In this document: one piece after another, positions 16,744 through 25,656 of the stretch
How the letters are laid out: the number at the start of each line of letters is the position of its first letter
Numbering within the stretch: the stretch's first letter is position 1
From: VRUE01 sp963817945
GTDB taxonomy: Bacteria > Actinomycetota > Thermoleophilia > Solirubrobacterales > 70-9
Direction: 5' to 3'
Length of the DNA stretch: 64,000 bases
Assembly (NCBI GenBank): GCA_963817945.1
Contig: CAWFQH010000003.1
Span: 62,001 to 126,000, forward strand
Notes under the pieces: generated by a model
The model's database searches: none
Seen by the model: only the letters and a program-made list of their open reading frames with translations
What the model was told of the DNA's origin: nothing
Program-made: the position numbers and the translations under genes

Positions 16744-17586
16744 TTAGGGCAGCACGACTTCCGCGTGGACCGCTCGGTGGTCGCTGCCGGAAAGGTCCTC
16801 GACGCCGTAGCCGGCAATGCCGAGGCGGCGGTCGACGAGGACGTGGTCGATCGTCATCAACCCGAAGGGCAGCTCCTCGGGGCCGGGCCAAGTCGGCTCC
16901 AGGCCCTGGCCGGTTGCCGCGCCGGCGTCACGGTAGCCGCGGTCGATGAGCTCGCGGAACTCGGCTTGGTCGAGCGTCGCGTTGAAGTCGCCGATCAAAA
17001 GCCAGGGCGCTCCGACACCTGCGGCCGGCAGGCTCTCCAGCGCCTCCCGCCAGCGGCCGACACTCATATTGGGCGGTTGGGGATGGACGGCGACGACGCG
17101 CAGGCGCCTGCCGCCCCGGAGGCGGAGCACGGCGCGCGGCATCCGGAAGAAAAGCTGCGGGCCGCCGCCGAGCGGGATGAGCGGATGGCGTGCGTAAAGG
17201 CCGCCGCCGCTACCCCTGGGCCGGGTTTCGAGGACCGAGTGCGGGAGACGCCGCTCGATGCCGGCCTGGCGCAGTCGCCGGGCGAACGATGGGGTCAGCT
17301 CTTGGACGCTGAGCAGGTTGGGGCGGTACCGGTCGACCATCGCGACGACGGCGGCCGCATCGGCCTTGCCGAGGTAGACGTTGGCCGACAGCACGGTAAG
17401 GGTCTTGTGACCCGCTGCCGCCCTGGTTTCGCCGCCGACTGCCCGCGGCAGGACGGCCGCGGCGAGGGAGGCCGCGGCAAGCGCCGAAACCACCGCGGCA
17501 GCCCAGGCGCGCAGGGCGACGGCGACGCCCGCGACTAGCAGCGCGGCGACGGCGACGACCGGGGTGAAGAACATCGCGGTGGTCAT
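16744..17586 (-). CDS. Endonuclease/exonuclease/phosphatase-family membrane protein
   Basis: 280 aa as read from the ATG at 17586. Two hydrophobic segments (about residues 5-28 and 30-48) precede an EEP catalytic domain with SANVYLG, SVQEL (metal Glu), LLIGDFNATLD, TIDHVLV and GSDHRAV, the standard DNase I-like active site. Likely a membrane-anchored phosphodiesterase with an extracytoplasmic domain; substrate unknown. The frame is open for another 46 codons upstream and encodes a further hydrophobic segment (WPIWAATIPVALWALV) but has no ATG, GTG or TTG, so the true start may be a CTG or the 5' end may be altered. Confidence 0.82.
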   Translation of the reverse strand: MTTAMFFTPVVAVAALLVAGVAVALRAWAAAVVSALAAASLAAAVLPRAVGGETRAAAGHKTLTVLSANVYLGKADAAAVVAMVDRYRPNLLSVQELTPSFARRLRQAGIERRLPHSVLETRPRGSGGGLYARHPLIPLGGGPQLFFRMPRAVLRLRGGRRLRVVAVHPQPPNMSVGRWREALESLPAAGVGAPWLLIGDFNATLDQAEFRELIDRGYRDAGAATGQGLEPTWPGPEELPFGLMTIDHVLVDRRLGIAGYGVEDLSGSDHRAVHAEVVLP

Positions 17587-17724
17587 CAGGCTCCCGCTCT
17601 CCAGGCCGAAACCGCGAACGAGTGCCCACAGAGCAACTGGGATCGTTGCCGCCCAGATCGGCCAGTACCGCAGCGCGCCCGCCTTCTCCAGTGCCCTCGT
17701 CGTCAGGCGAGGATCTTCCCGCAG

Positions 17725-17832
17725 TCAGCCGATTTCGATCACGCCGAGCAGGAGCAGCAGGATCAGCGTGACAATCGCCGAGACGAGGAGGGACCCCCCG
17801 CAGCCAAGCCTGTTGGAGAAGAAGAGGAACAC
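17725..17832 (-). CDS. 35-residue membrane protein
   Basis: A GTG at 17832 opens a 35-codon frame ending in TGA at 17725. The peptide starts FLFFSNRLGCGG and continues as one hydrophobic helix (LLVSAIVTLILLLLLGVI). This short arrangement, with the SNRLGC head and a single helix, recurs as a small hypothetical protein in actinobacteria as far as I recall. GGAG is 3 nt before the GTG, which is close. It lies upstream of and in the same frame as the phosphoesterase-like gene, separated by a stop. Confidence 0.55.
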   Translation of the reverse strand: MFLFFSNRLGCGGSLLVSAIVTLILLLLLGVIEIG

Positions 17833-18138
17833 GGGCTCCGCACTACCCCGGAATCCGCTGCGAGAACCGCTGGGCCCCGGGCGGCTAGCGCCGGATTGCC
17901 TCGTGGACGTCGATCTCCCACATGAGTCGGATGGTCGGGCCGCGTCAGACGGAAAAGCCCTGCTGACGGAGATGGACCAAAGGGCCACGTCGTCTCCGCC
18001 GATCCGGGGGCGGCTGCTACGGTGGTCTGGTCGGGCTTGGCCCACTGCCGCCCGAGAGGTTCCGTTCCCTCCGCACGCTGCTTTCGCGTTTAGGGGTTGC
18101 TGGATCTCCCCTAATACGCTCAAGAAGGAGCAAATAAC
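17833..18138 (+). other. Long leader region of the DEAD-box helicase
   Basis: 306 bases without a recognisable gene, presumably promoter and 5' untranslated region of the helicase. Besides the hairpin annotated at 18086-18119 I see GC-rich stretches with several short self-complementary blocks, but no riboswitch consensus I can name. A long leader is common for cold-inducible helicase genes; that link is inference. Confidence 0.5.
18086..18119 (+). promoter_or_regulatory. Leader hairpin just upstream of helicase ribosome binding site
   Basis: GCGT (18086-18089) plus TTAGGGG (18090-18096) pair with CCCCTAA (18108-18114) plus ACGC (18116-18119), an 11-bp stem with one bulged T and an 11-nt loop. 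The AAGGAG ribosome binding site (18125-18130) follows 5 nt later. The position suggests translational control. Confidence 0.55.
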
Positions 18139-19350
18139 ATCGCTTCGTTTGCCGATCTCGGCATCTCCCAACCTGTCGTGCACGCGCTCGAGCGCCGCGA
18201 CATCACCAAGCCCTTCCCCGTCCAGCAGCTCGTCGTCCGCGACGCACTGGCCGGCCATGACCTTCTCGTCCAGTCGCCGACCGGCTCTGGCAAGACGCTC
18301 GCCTTCGGTATCCCGCTGGTCGAGCGGCTCGAGCGGGGTGCCGGGCCCGGCACCGCCCTCGTCCTCGCCCCGACCCGCGAGCTGGCGAGCCAGATCGTCG
18401 ACGAGCTGCGCTCCGTCGCCGAGGCCCGCCAGCTGCGAATTGCCGCCGTCTACGGCGGCGTCGGCTTCGGTCCGCAGAGCGCCGCCGCGCGCAAGGCCGA
18501 CATTCTCGTCGCCACGCCGGGCCGGCTCGAGGACCTGATCGACCGCGGCGTCGTCGCGCTCGACCGCGTTCGCGTCCTCGTCCTCGACGAGGCCGACCGT
18601 ATGCTCGACATGGGCTTCAAGCCGGCGGTGAGCCGGATCGTCGCGAAGACCCCGGCGAGGCGACAGACTCTCTTCTTCTCGGCCACCCTGGAGGGGGCGA
18701 CCGGCAAGATCGCCGCCGCCTACACCCGCGACGCCCGCCGTCACACCCAGGCCGCCGAGCGCAAGGAGGCCGACATCGAGCATCGCTTCCTCCACCTCGA
18801 CTCGCCGAGCGCCAAGATCGACCACCTGGTCGAGCAGCTGCGCAGCGAGGAGAGCCGCCGCACCCTCGTCTTCGTCCGCACCCGGCGCGGCGCCGACCGC
18901 CTCGTCAAGCGCCTCCGCAGCCGCAAGGTCGAGGCCGCGGCGATGCACGGCGACAAGAGCCAGGGCCAACGCGAACGGGCGCTTGCCCGCTTCGAGGCTG
19001 GCGAGATCGATGCCCTTGTTGCGACCGACGTCGCCGCGCGCGGAATCGACGTCGCCGACATCACCCACGTCGTCAACTTCGACGCGCCGGGCGACCGCGA
19101 GTCCTACGTCCACCGCGTCGGCCGTACCGGCCGCGCCGGCCGCCGCGGCACAGGCATCAGCTTCGTGCTCGCCGAGCAGACGGAGGAAATTCGCCGCATG
19201 GCCGGCGCCCTCGGTCTCGCCCGCCAGTTCGATCAGGACCGCGGTGACCGCAGCCCGGAAAAAAGCTCCCAGCACAAGAGCAATTCCCAGCACAAGGCGT
19301 CGGGCCAACCGCGGCGCCGTCGCCGTCGACCCCGGGCGGCCGCTCGATGA
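18139..19350 (+). CDS. DEAD-box RNA helicase, probable AUC start
   Basis: 403 aa from an ATC at 18139. Motifs (this numbering): Q motif F4...TKPFPVQQ, motif I SPTGSGKT (46-53), PTRELA, TPGR, DEAD (150-153), SAT (181-183), TDVAARGID and HRVGRTGR (325-332), then an Arg-rich tail for RNA binding (RRRRRRPRAAAR). It unwinds structured RNA, likely in ribosome assembly or cold adaptation. The only ATG/GTG/TTG in frame after the preceding stop (18112) is a GTG at 18178, which would cut off the Q-motif Phe (FADLGIS). The ATC is 8 nt after a perfect AAGGAG. The stop overlaps the next gene by 4 nt. Confidence 0.9.
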   Translation: MASFADLGISQPVVHALERRDITKPFPVQQLVVRDALAGHDLLVQSPTGSGKTLAFGIPLVERLERGAGPGTALVLAPTRELASQIVDELRSVAEARQLRIAAVYGGVGFGPQSAAARKADILVATPGRLEDLIDRGVVALDRVRVLVLDEADRMLDMGFKPAVSRIVAKTPARRQTLFFSATLEGATGKIAAAYTRDARRHTQAAERKEADIEHRFLHLDSPSAKIDHLVEQLRSEESRRTLVFVRTRRGADRLVKRLRSRKVEAAAMHGDKSQGQRERALARFEAGEIDALVATDVAARGIDVADITHVVNFDAPGDRESYVHRVGRTGRAGRRGTGISFVLAEQTEEIRRMAGALGLARQFDQDRGDRSPEKSSQHKSNSQHKASGQPRRRRRRPRAAAR

Positions 19351-19700
19351 GCGCGACGCCCAACAAGGCACAGAGGTGGACGTGCGACCGCTGCGGGATG
19401 ACGACCAGCAGGGTCGACGGCGGCCGCTCGCCCCTTCCGGAGAGCTGGGCCAGCAGCGCCGATGGCCGCTTCTGTCTCGCCTGTCGGCGGGAGCGCGCCG
19501 CCGAGGCCGCCCAGGAGGCGGCGCCGAGCGACTGCGACAGCACCACCCGCGCCAAACTGCGGCGGGCCGGCATGATCGAGTTCGAGGTGCGGCGCGTTCC
19601 CGAGCACGCCGACAACGTGATCGCCAAGGCCTGCCACTCCTCTCCCTCCGTGGTCGCCGCCGCGCGCCAGCGGCTGGATTCGCCGGCAGGGCGGAGGTAG
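19347..19700 (+). CDS. Small zinc-ribbon protein coupled to the helicase
   Basis: 117 aa. The N-terminal half has two Cys pairs (WTCDRCGMTT and FCLACRRE) spaced 25 residues apart, a likely zinc ribbon. The C-terminal half (AKLRRAGMIEFEVRRVPEHADNVIAKACHSS, VVAAARQRL) resembles a short helix-turn-helix. The ATG overlaps the helicase stop (ATGA), so translation is coupled. Function unknown; an RNA- or DNA-binding accessory is inferred. Confidence 0.75.
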   Translation: MSATPNKAQRWTCDRCGMTTSRVDGGRSPLPESWASSADGRFCLACRRERAAEAAQEAAPSDCDSTTRAKLRRAGMIEFEVRRVPEHADNVIAKACHSSPSVVAAARQRLDSPAGRR

Positions 19701-19704
19701 CGCC

Positions 19705-20577
19705 TTGGCCCAGGTAGGCATAGGACTCGCACTCGTCGCTGCGCTGATGACGAACCTGGCGTCGCTGCTGAAGCACCGTGGTTGCCATCGGATCGAGCCG
19801 GTGCGGCTGCGGCAGCCGCTTCGCAGCGCCCGCCAGCTCGCCGGCTCACCCTGGTTTGCAGCGGGCTGGAGCCTCGCCGCGATCGCCTGGCTGGTCCACG
19901 TGGCCGCACTCTCGATGGCGCCGATCTCGATCGTGCAAGCGGTGCTCTCGGGCGGCGCGGTGACGCTGGCGGTGATGTCGCAGCGGCTCTTCGGCGACCG
20001 GGTCGAGCCCCGCCAGTGGCTGGCGCTGCTGGTCGGCGGCGCCGGACTCGCCCTGCTGGTCCTCACCGTGCCGCACATCGGAGACAGCCACTCCGAGTTC
20101 TCGCTGGTCGCCATCCTCGGCTTCGAGGGTGCGCTCGGCCTGATCGCGATCGCCCTTGCGCTCGGCCATCGCTCCGAGCGACTTGCCGCCCGCCGTGGTC
20201 TGTTGCTGGCGGCCCTGGCGGGGACGCTCGTCGCCCTCGCCGGCGTCGCGATCAAGGGCCTGACCGGCATCGACGAGGTCTCGATCGCGGTCGTCGCGCC
20301 CTGGGTCGCCGTGACCGTCGTCTGCGGCGCTCTCGCCCAGTACGCGGCGGTGGCGGCGCTACAGGGGGGCCAGGCGATCGAGACGATCGGGCTGATGGGC
20401 CTGGTCGCCAATACGACCCAGATCGCCGGCGGCGTCCTCGTCTTCAACGATCCCCTCTCCGGCAACCCGCTGGGACTCGCGCTGCAGGCGACCGCCTTCG
20501 CGATGGTCTGCTCGTCGGCCCTGCTGCTGCCGGCCCGGGGTCGGCCGAAGACGGCCGCCGCGGCGCCTACGGGCTAG
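19705..20577 (+). CDS. DMT-superfamily membrane transporter
   Basis: 290 aa with about nine or ten hydrophobic helices. The inverted-repeat EamA/NIPA-like architecture is visible: first half ISIVQAVLSGGAVTLAVMSQRLFGDRV, second half QYAAVAALQGGQAIETIGLMGLVANTTQIAGGVLVFNDPL. Such proteins export metabolites or carry Mg2+; the substrate cannot be told here. TTG start at 19705, preceded by GGAGG. It follows the zinc-ribbon gene by 4 nt, so it is part of the helicase transcript, and overlaps the convergent CAP gene by 11 nt. Confidence 0.8.
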   Translation: MAQVGIGLALVAALMTNLASLLKHRGCHRIEPVRLRQPLRSARQLAGSPWFAAGWSLAAIAWLVHVAALSMAPISIVQAVLSGGAVTLAVMSQRLFGDRVEPRQWLALLVGGAGLALLVLTVPHIGDSHSEFSLVAILGFEGALGLIAIALALGHRSERLAARRGLLLAALAGTLVALAGVAIKGLTGIDEVSIAVVAPWVAVTVVCGALAQYAAVAALQGGQAIETIGLMGLVANTTQIAGGVLVFNDPLSGNPLGLALQATAFAMVCSSALLLPARGRPKTAAAAPTG

Positions 20578-21079
20578 GGCTGAGCGCCGCGAACACCTGC
20601 ACGTAGTAGCGGCCGTAGGGCCCACCGCGGGCGAAGCCGCCGCCGATGTGGGTGTAGTCCGGGTCGAGGATGTTGCGGCGGTGCCCCGGGCTGCCCATCC
20701 AGCCGCGGCAAGCCGCGCCTGCCGAGTCGTAGCCGGCGCTGATGTTCTCGCCGACGAACGAGAAGCGGCCACCGCGGTCGAAGATCCCCACCCGCTCCGC
20801 CGGCCCGCGCCCCTGCGGATCGGTGTGGTCGAAGAACCCGCGGCGGGCCATGTTCGCCGCATGGAACCGCGCGGCACGGTTCAGTGGGGCGGCCGCAGCG
20901 AGGGGAGCGATGCCGCGGGCACGCCGGTTGCGGTTGGCGCACTCGCGGATCCCCTGCTCGGTCGCCGCCACGCTCGCGGAAGCGGTGGCACCCGCCCCGG
21001 TGTCAGCGCCCCGAGTCTCCACCGCCGCCGCCGGCAGCGACGCGAAGCTCAGAGCAACGACGATGGCAAGAGTGCGCAT
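20567..21079 (-). CDS. Secreted CAP/SCP-domain protein (YkwD-like)
   Basis: 170 aa with an N-terminal signal peptide (about 19 residues, MRTLAIVVALSFASLPAAA). The CAP domain shows FHAANMARRGFFDHTDPQGRGP, the GENIS motif and PGHRRNIL, with the conserved His and Glu pair. Two Cys residues (ECANRN and ACRGW) may form a disulfide. Bacterial CAP proteins are extracellular and of mostly unknown activity. It is 81 nt downstream of the secreted SURNod19-like gene on the same strand end-on, possibly co-transcribed. Confidence 0.88.
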   Translation of the reverse strand: MRTLAIVVALSFASLPAAAVETRGADTGAGATASASVAATEQGIRECANRNRRARGIAPLAAAAPLNRAARFHAANMARRGFFDHTDPQGRGPAERVGIFDRGGRFSFVGENISAGYDSAGAACRGWMGSPGHRRNILDPDYTHIGGGFARGGPYGRYYVQVFAALSPSP

Positions 21080-21160
21080 CGGGCCGATCGTTGCAAAGGA
21101 GCCGGCGCCCCACCACGAAGGATGGGGCGCCGGCGATACAGCTTCAGCTGACGATCGAGG

Positions 21161-22126
21161 TCAGCTCGGGTTGATGTAGGCGATCGCGATGATCATCGCG
21201 TCGTCGACCGCGTGGTGGCCTTCCGGCACGTTGTAGATGCCGTGCAGGCGCAGCGTGTCGTCTTTTTTGATCGTCGCTATCGGGTTGCCCGTGCAGACGC
21301 CCATCGAGGAGATGTGGTTTCGGCCGTCCAAGTGGGTCGTGTAGCCCGCGCCGCCGTAGCCGGCAACCGAGTTGCACAGCAGGGCTTCGCTGGCGGATTT
21401 GTTGGTCACTTCGACGTTGACGCCGTGGTCGTGGATGTGGCCCGCGGCAGCGATCAGTTTGCCGCCGAAAGTCGCTTTCCAGTCGAAATGGGTGTCGCTG
21501 AGCCCGAACGGGACCGAGATCAGCGAGTCCATGCTGCAGCCGTCGGCGTCGAGCCAGACCGGTCGCAGCGAGGCGCGGTTGGTGTGGTCGGAGCCGGTCG
21601 CGTACTTCCAGGTCACCCGGACTTTCACCGTTTTGCTGGTCGTTTCCCAGTTCATCAGGTCGACGACCATGTTCCAGGTCTCGCTGCTGGCGACCTTGTA
21701 GCCGTAGTTCAGCGACTGCAGGTCGATCGCAGTGCGCTCGTTGCCGGTGGCGAAGAAGCGCTCGCCGAGCAGGCCCGGGCCGCTTTTGCCGCAGGTTGCG
21801 TCGACCTTGCCGCTCGACTGGGCCATGAAGACCGCGTGGTGGAGCATCGGGCCCTCTGTGATGTTGGCTTTAGTGCCATTTTCGTAGACGAGGTTCGGCG
21901 TGGCCCCGATCAAGGTGCAGCCGGTGCACGGCTTGGAGATGTTGGTGACGATTTTGTTGGCGATCTGTCCCATCGTGTCGTGGTCATGGGGATCGCCGCC
22001 GCCGGCGGGGATCGTGTAGGGGCCGTAGTCGATCGTTTTGGTCGTGATCGCTGCGCTTGCGCTGGTCGCCGGCACGAGAGCCGCGACGAGGCATGCGAGC
22101 AGGGCCAAGCGTTTGATAGCTGGCAT
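21161..22126 (-). CDS. Secreted SURNod19-like protein
   Basis: 321 aa with a signal peptide (cleavage likely after ATSASA). The mature part has PYTIPAGGGDPHDHD, LHHAVFM, a long middle region, and AAGHIHDHGVNVEV, i.e. paired His motifs as in copper monooxygenase-like beta folds. This layout matches the stress up-regulated Nod19 family known from plants and some bacteria; function unproven. Six Cys could form disulfides (e.g. CTGC). The DNA uses more TTT/GTT-type codons and runs of T than its neighbours. The ATG at 22126 is 9 nt after GGAAGGAG. A good promoter and a leader hairpin precede it. Confidence 0.7.
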   Translation of the reverse strand: MPAIKRLALLACLVAALVPATSASAAITTKTIDYGPYTIPAGGGDPHDHDTMGQIANKIVTNISKPCTGCTLIGATPNLVYENGTKANITEGPMLHHAVFMAQSSGKVDATCGKSGPGLLGERFFATGNERTAIDLQSLNYGYKVASSETWNMVVDLMNWETTSKTVKVRVTWKYATGSDHTNRASLRPVWLDADGCSMDSLISVPFGLSDTHFDWKATFGGKLIAAAGHIHDHGVNVEVTNKSASEALLCNSVAGYGGAGYTTHLDGRNHISSMGVCTGNPIATIKKDDTLRLHGIYNVPEGHHAVDDAMIIAIAYINPS

Positions 22127-22156
22127 CAAAAGGGACTCCTTCCCTGTTTGGAGAAA

Positions 22157-22181
22157 GCCCGGCTACCTCCCTTTGCCGGGC
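22157..22181 (-). promoter_or_regulatory. Leader hairpin of the SURNod19-like gene
   Basis: Perfect 7-bp arms GCCCGGC (22157-22163) and GCCGGGC (22175-22181) with an 11-nt purine-rich loop when read on the minus strand, inside the short 5' untranslated region. It could be a regulatory or stabilising stem; no named riboswitch fits. Confidence 0.4.
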
Positions 22182-22196
22182 GCTGTTAAGTCAGGC

Positions 22197-22225
22197 ACCC
22201 TAGACTGATCAGTAATTCCTGTCAA
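22197..22225 (-). promoter_or_regulatory. Sigma-70-type promoter of SURNod19-like gene
   Basis: On the minus strand TTGACA (22220-22225), a 17-nt spacer and TAGGGT (22197-22202) match the -35 and actinobacterial -10 elements, about 70 nt upstream of the start codon. Confidence 0.65.
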
Positions 22226-22289
22226 GGTCTGACCACGGTACAACCCGAGTTCTGCTCGAGCGTCCCCTCCGAGGCGACGAAGGCAGGCG

Positions 22290-22421
22290 GTGAGAGAGGC
22301 CGAGCCGGCTGATCTACCGGGAACGTCGGCACGAGCGGTCGAGCGGATCCTCGACGAGTGGAAGCAGCCCTGTCTTGCCCGGAGGGCTTTCGAAGAAGGC
22401 GGCGAAATGGACCGGTTATGA
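22290..22421 (+). CDS. Possible 43-residue leader ORF
   Basis: A GTG at 22290 opens a 43-codon frame (ending EEGGEMDRL) whose TGA overlaps the ATG of the next gene (ATGA), the usual sign of coupled translation. The peptide is helical and charged (ARAVERILDEW). No family recognised and no strong ribosome binding site; it may be chance. Confidence 0.3.
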   Translation: MREAEPADLPGTSARAVERILDEWKQPCLARRAFEEGGEMDRL

Positions 22422-22942
22422 GTCGTCGCGGGCCGAGGGACCTGCTGTTCGCCCTGTCCAACCGCGTCCCGCTCGTCAGGGAAGCCTCCGACCCGATGGT
22501 CCTGCTCGTGCTGGCGATCCTGGTGGTGGCAACTGCGATCGCGGTCGTCTTTCCCAGCGACGTATTCCCCGGCGACAAGGACGCCCGCAGCCACGTCCTC
22601 CAGCTTGCCGGTGGCGTCCTGGTCCTCTTCGCTGCCTACTTCACCTCGGTGAACCTGCGCGAAACGCGCGCTCAGCACGCCTTTGAACGGCTGAGCAGGG
22701 CAATCGAGCAGCTCGGCAGTGAGAGCGAACCCGTTCGGATCGGGGCGATCAAGCTGCTCGAGAGCATCGCCTTGGAGAGGCTCGAGCTGCCGAGTGGGAC
22801 CGGAGGGTCGGCGGCGATCGCTCGGCACGAGGCCGTTCGGGAAGCGCTCGAGGCCGTCGCGCGCGAGCCGGCCGGTTCGTCTCCGTCGGACCTGGCCCGA
22901 GAGGTTTTGCAAAAGCTCGAAGCGCCGCGCCCTCGGTACTAG
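22418..22942 (+). CDS. Two-helix membrane protein with cytosolic repeat-like domain
   Basis: 174 aa. Two hydrophobic helices (about residues 28-46 and 61-80), then RAQHAFERLSRAIEQLGSESEPVRIGAIKLLESIA, a segment widely seen just after the membrane part of bacterial proteins of unknown function with HEAT-like or pentapeptide C-termini. Here the protein stops about 60 residues later, so it is a short form. The start overlaps a possible upstream ORF. It precedes a DHFR-fold gene by 70 nt. Confidence 0.7.
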   Translation: MSRRGPRDLLFALSNRVPLVREASDPMVLLVLAILVVATAIAVVFPSDVFPGDKDARSHVLQLAGGVLVLFAAYFTSVNLRETRAQHAFERLSRAIEQLGSESEPVRIGAIKLLESIALERLELPSGTGGSAAIARHEAVREALEAVAREPAGSSPSDLAREVLQKLEAPRPRY

Positions 22943-23012
22943 CTCACCGATTAGTTTCGAGGCTGGCGCCGGTCTGAATGGGCGAGTCCCGAACGAGCCA
23001 AAGGAGAGATCG

Positions 23013-23575
23013 ATGAGCAAGCTGATCGTGACCGAGTTCGTCACCCTCGACGGGGTCATGGAGGCGCCCGGGGGCGAGCCGTCCCATCCTCATTCCGGCT
23101 GGGTGTTCGACTTCATGGGCCCCGAGCAGGAGCAGTACAAGCTGCAGGAGACGCTCGAGGCCGAGTCGCAGCTGCTCGGCCGGGTGACCTACGAAGGCTT
23201 CGCCTCCGCCTGGCCGCAGCGTGAGGGCCCCTTCGCCGACAAGTTCAACTCGATGCCCAAGCACGTCGTTTCGACGACGTTGTCGGGGCCGCTCGAGTGG
23301 GAGAACTCCCACCTGATCGGCGGCGACGTCGCGGCCGAGGTCGCGAAGCTGAAGGAGGGCGACGGCGGCCCGATTCTGGTCGCCGGCAGCTGCACCCTCG
23401 TCCACACCCTGATCGAAGCGGACTTGGTCGACGAGCTGAGGCTGATGGTCTTCCCGGTCCTGCTCGGCGGTGGCAAGCGGCCCTTCCCGGAGTCGGGTCG
23501 GAAGAAGACGTTCAGGCTCGCCGACACGACCGCCTTCCCCTCCGGGGTCTGCGTCCAGAGCTACGAGCCAGCTGG

Positions 23576-23579
<4 letters not shown>
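23013..23579 (+). CDS. Dihydrofolate reductase-fold protein (RibD C-terminal family)
   Basis: 188 aa. KLIVTEFVTLDGVMEAPGG, LLGRVTYEGFASAWP, ILVAGSCTLVHTLIEADLVDEL and FPVLLGGGKRPFP are the family blocks for NADPH binding. Substrate unknown. AAGGAGA 6 nt upstream of the ATG at 23013 supports the start. Its stop overlaps the start of the HDAC-fold gene (GTGA), so the two are translationally coupled. Confidence 0.88.
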
Positions 23580-24688
<1,109 letters not shown>

Positions 24689-25276
24689 GAAGGGCAGCAG
24701 CGCCTCCACCTGCTCGACGAGGAGGAAGGCGATGAGGGCACCGAGCGGCTGCGGGGCGCTGGTCGCGACCGCCGCCCAGAACTGGCGGCCGCGGCCGAAT
24801 CCCGATGCCGCCATCGGGATCGCAACGCTGGTCCCCTCGGGGACATTCTGGATCGCGATCGCGAGGATGACGAACAGGCTCAGCCCGGCGCGGTCGGAGG
24901 CGAAGGCCGTGCCGATTGCGAAGCCCTCGGGCAGGCTGTGGACGAGGAGGACGAGGAAGACCAGGGCCGACGTCCGCGTGCCCGGGCCGCTGCGTCCCAT
25001 GAAAGTCGGGGAAGGGTTGAGGCACCGGCGCACGACCGCCAGCAGCGCCGCCCCGGCGAGCAGCCCGGCGATCACGGCCATCGTCGAGCCTTCGTCGACG
25101 GCCGGCAGCAGCAGTCCCGCGATCGAGGCGACGCCCATCGTGCCGGCGGCGAAGCCGAGCAGGAGCGGCGTCAGCTGCGTTGCCCTCGTGCCGAGGAAGA
25201 AGACCGGGATCGCCCCGAGACCGGTCGCCAGCGCCGTCCCGGAGGCCGCCAGCAGCAGGACGATCGCGTCGGGCAT

Positions 25277-25656
25277 CCGCGGCAAAGGTATGTGACCGGT
25301 GAGAGTTCTCGCAGTTTGCGGGAAGGAAGGAAGGCCATCCCTGGCGCCCCACCGGCGCAGGAGCTAAGTTGGATTTGCGACTGGGAGAGTGAGGAACCGC
25401 GGAAGCCCAGCGGGACCGACCTCGAAGGTGGCGCGACGAGCTTCTAAGCGCGAAGGCTACGCGCGAGGCAGGCCCCGAACGCCACTACCGGTCGCGTTTT
25501 TCGTTCCCCGGCCCGGTCGCCTTTCGTTCCCGTCGGCTTGTCCGGGACGGGCCCTAACGTGCCGCATGTCCGGGCAGTGCCTGCCCTCCCGGGCCCGCGA
25601 CCGGGGCGCACCTCGGGAGCCGGCGTCGACGGCGATCCCCGTGAGTACCGCCGCGA
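25277..25656. other. Intergenic region, no gene recognised
   Basis: About 380 bases between the ZIP gene (reading left) and the end of the alpha/beta-hydrolase gene (also minus). It must hold the ZIP promoter. I see no tRNA, no convincing short gene and no strong hairpin; forward frames are open only because of high GC. Confidence 0.5.

Noticed and set aside
17833..19788. Minus-strand open frame of over 600 codons opposite the helicase
   Set aside because: Its protein is low-complexity Arg/Ala/Gly and it is antisense to clear DEAD-box motifs; only the last 35 codons (17725-17832) look real.
22126..22190. c-di-GMP or c-di-AMP riboswitch in the SURNod19-like leader
   Set aside because: The GCAAAGG and GGTAGCCGGG pieces look similar to parts of GEMM, but the leader is only about 65 nt and lacks the second half of the aptamer.
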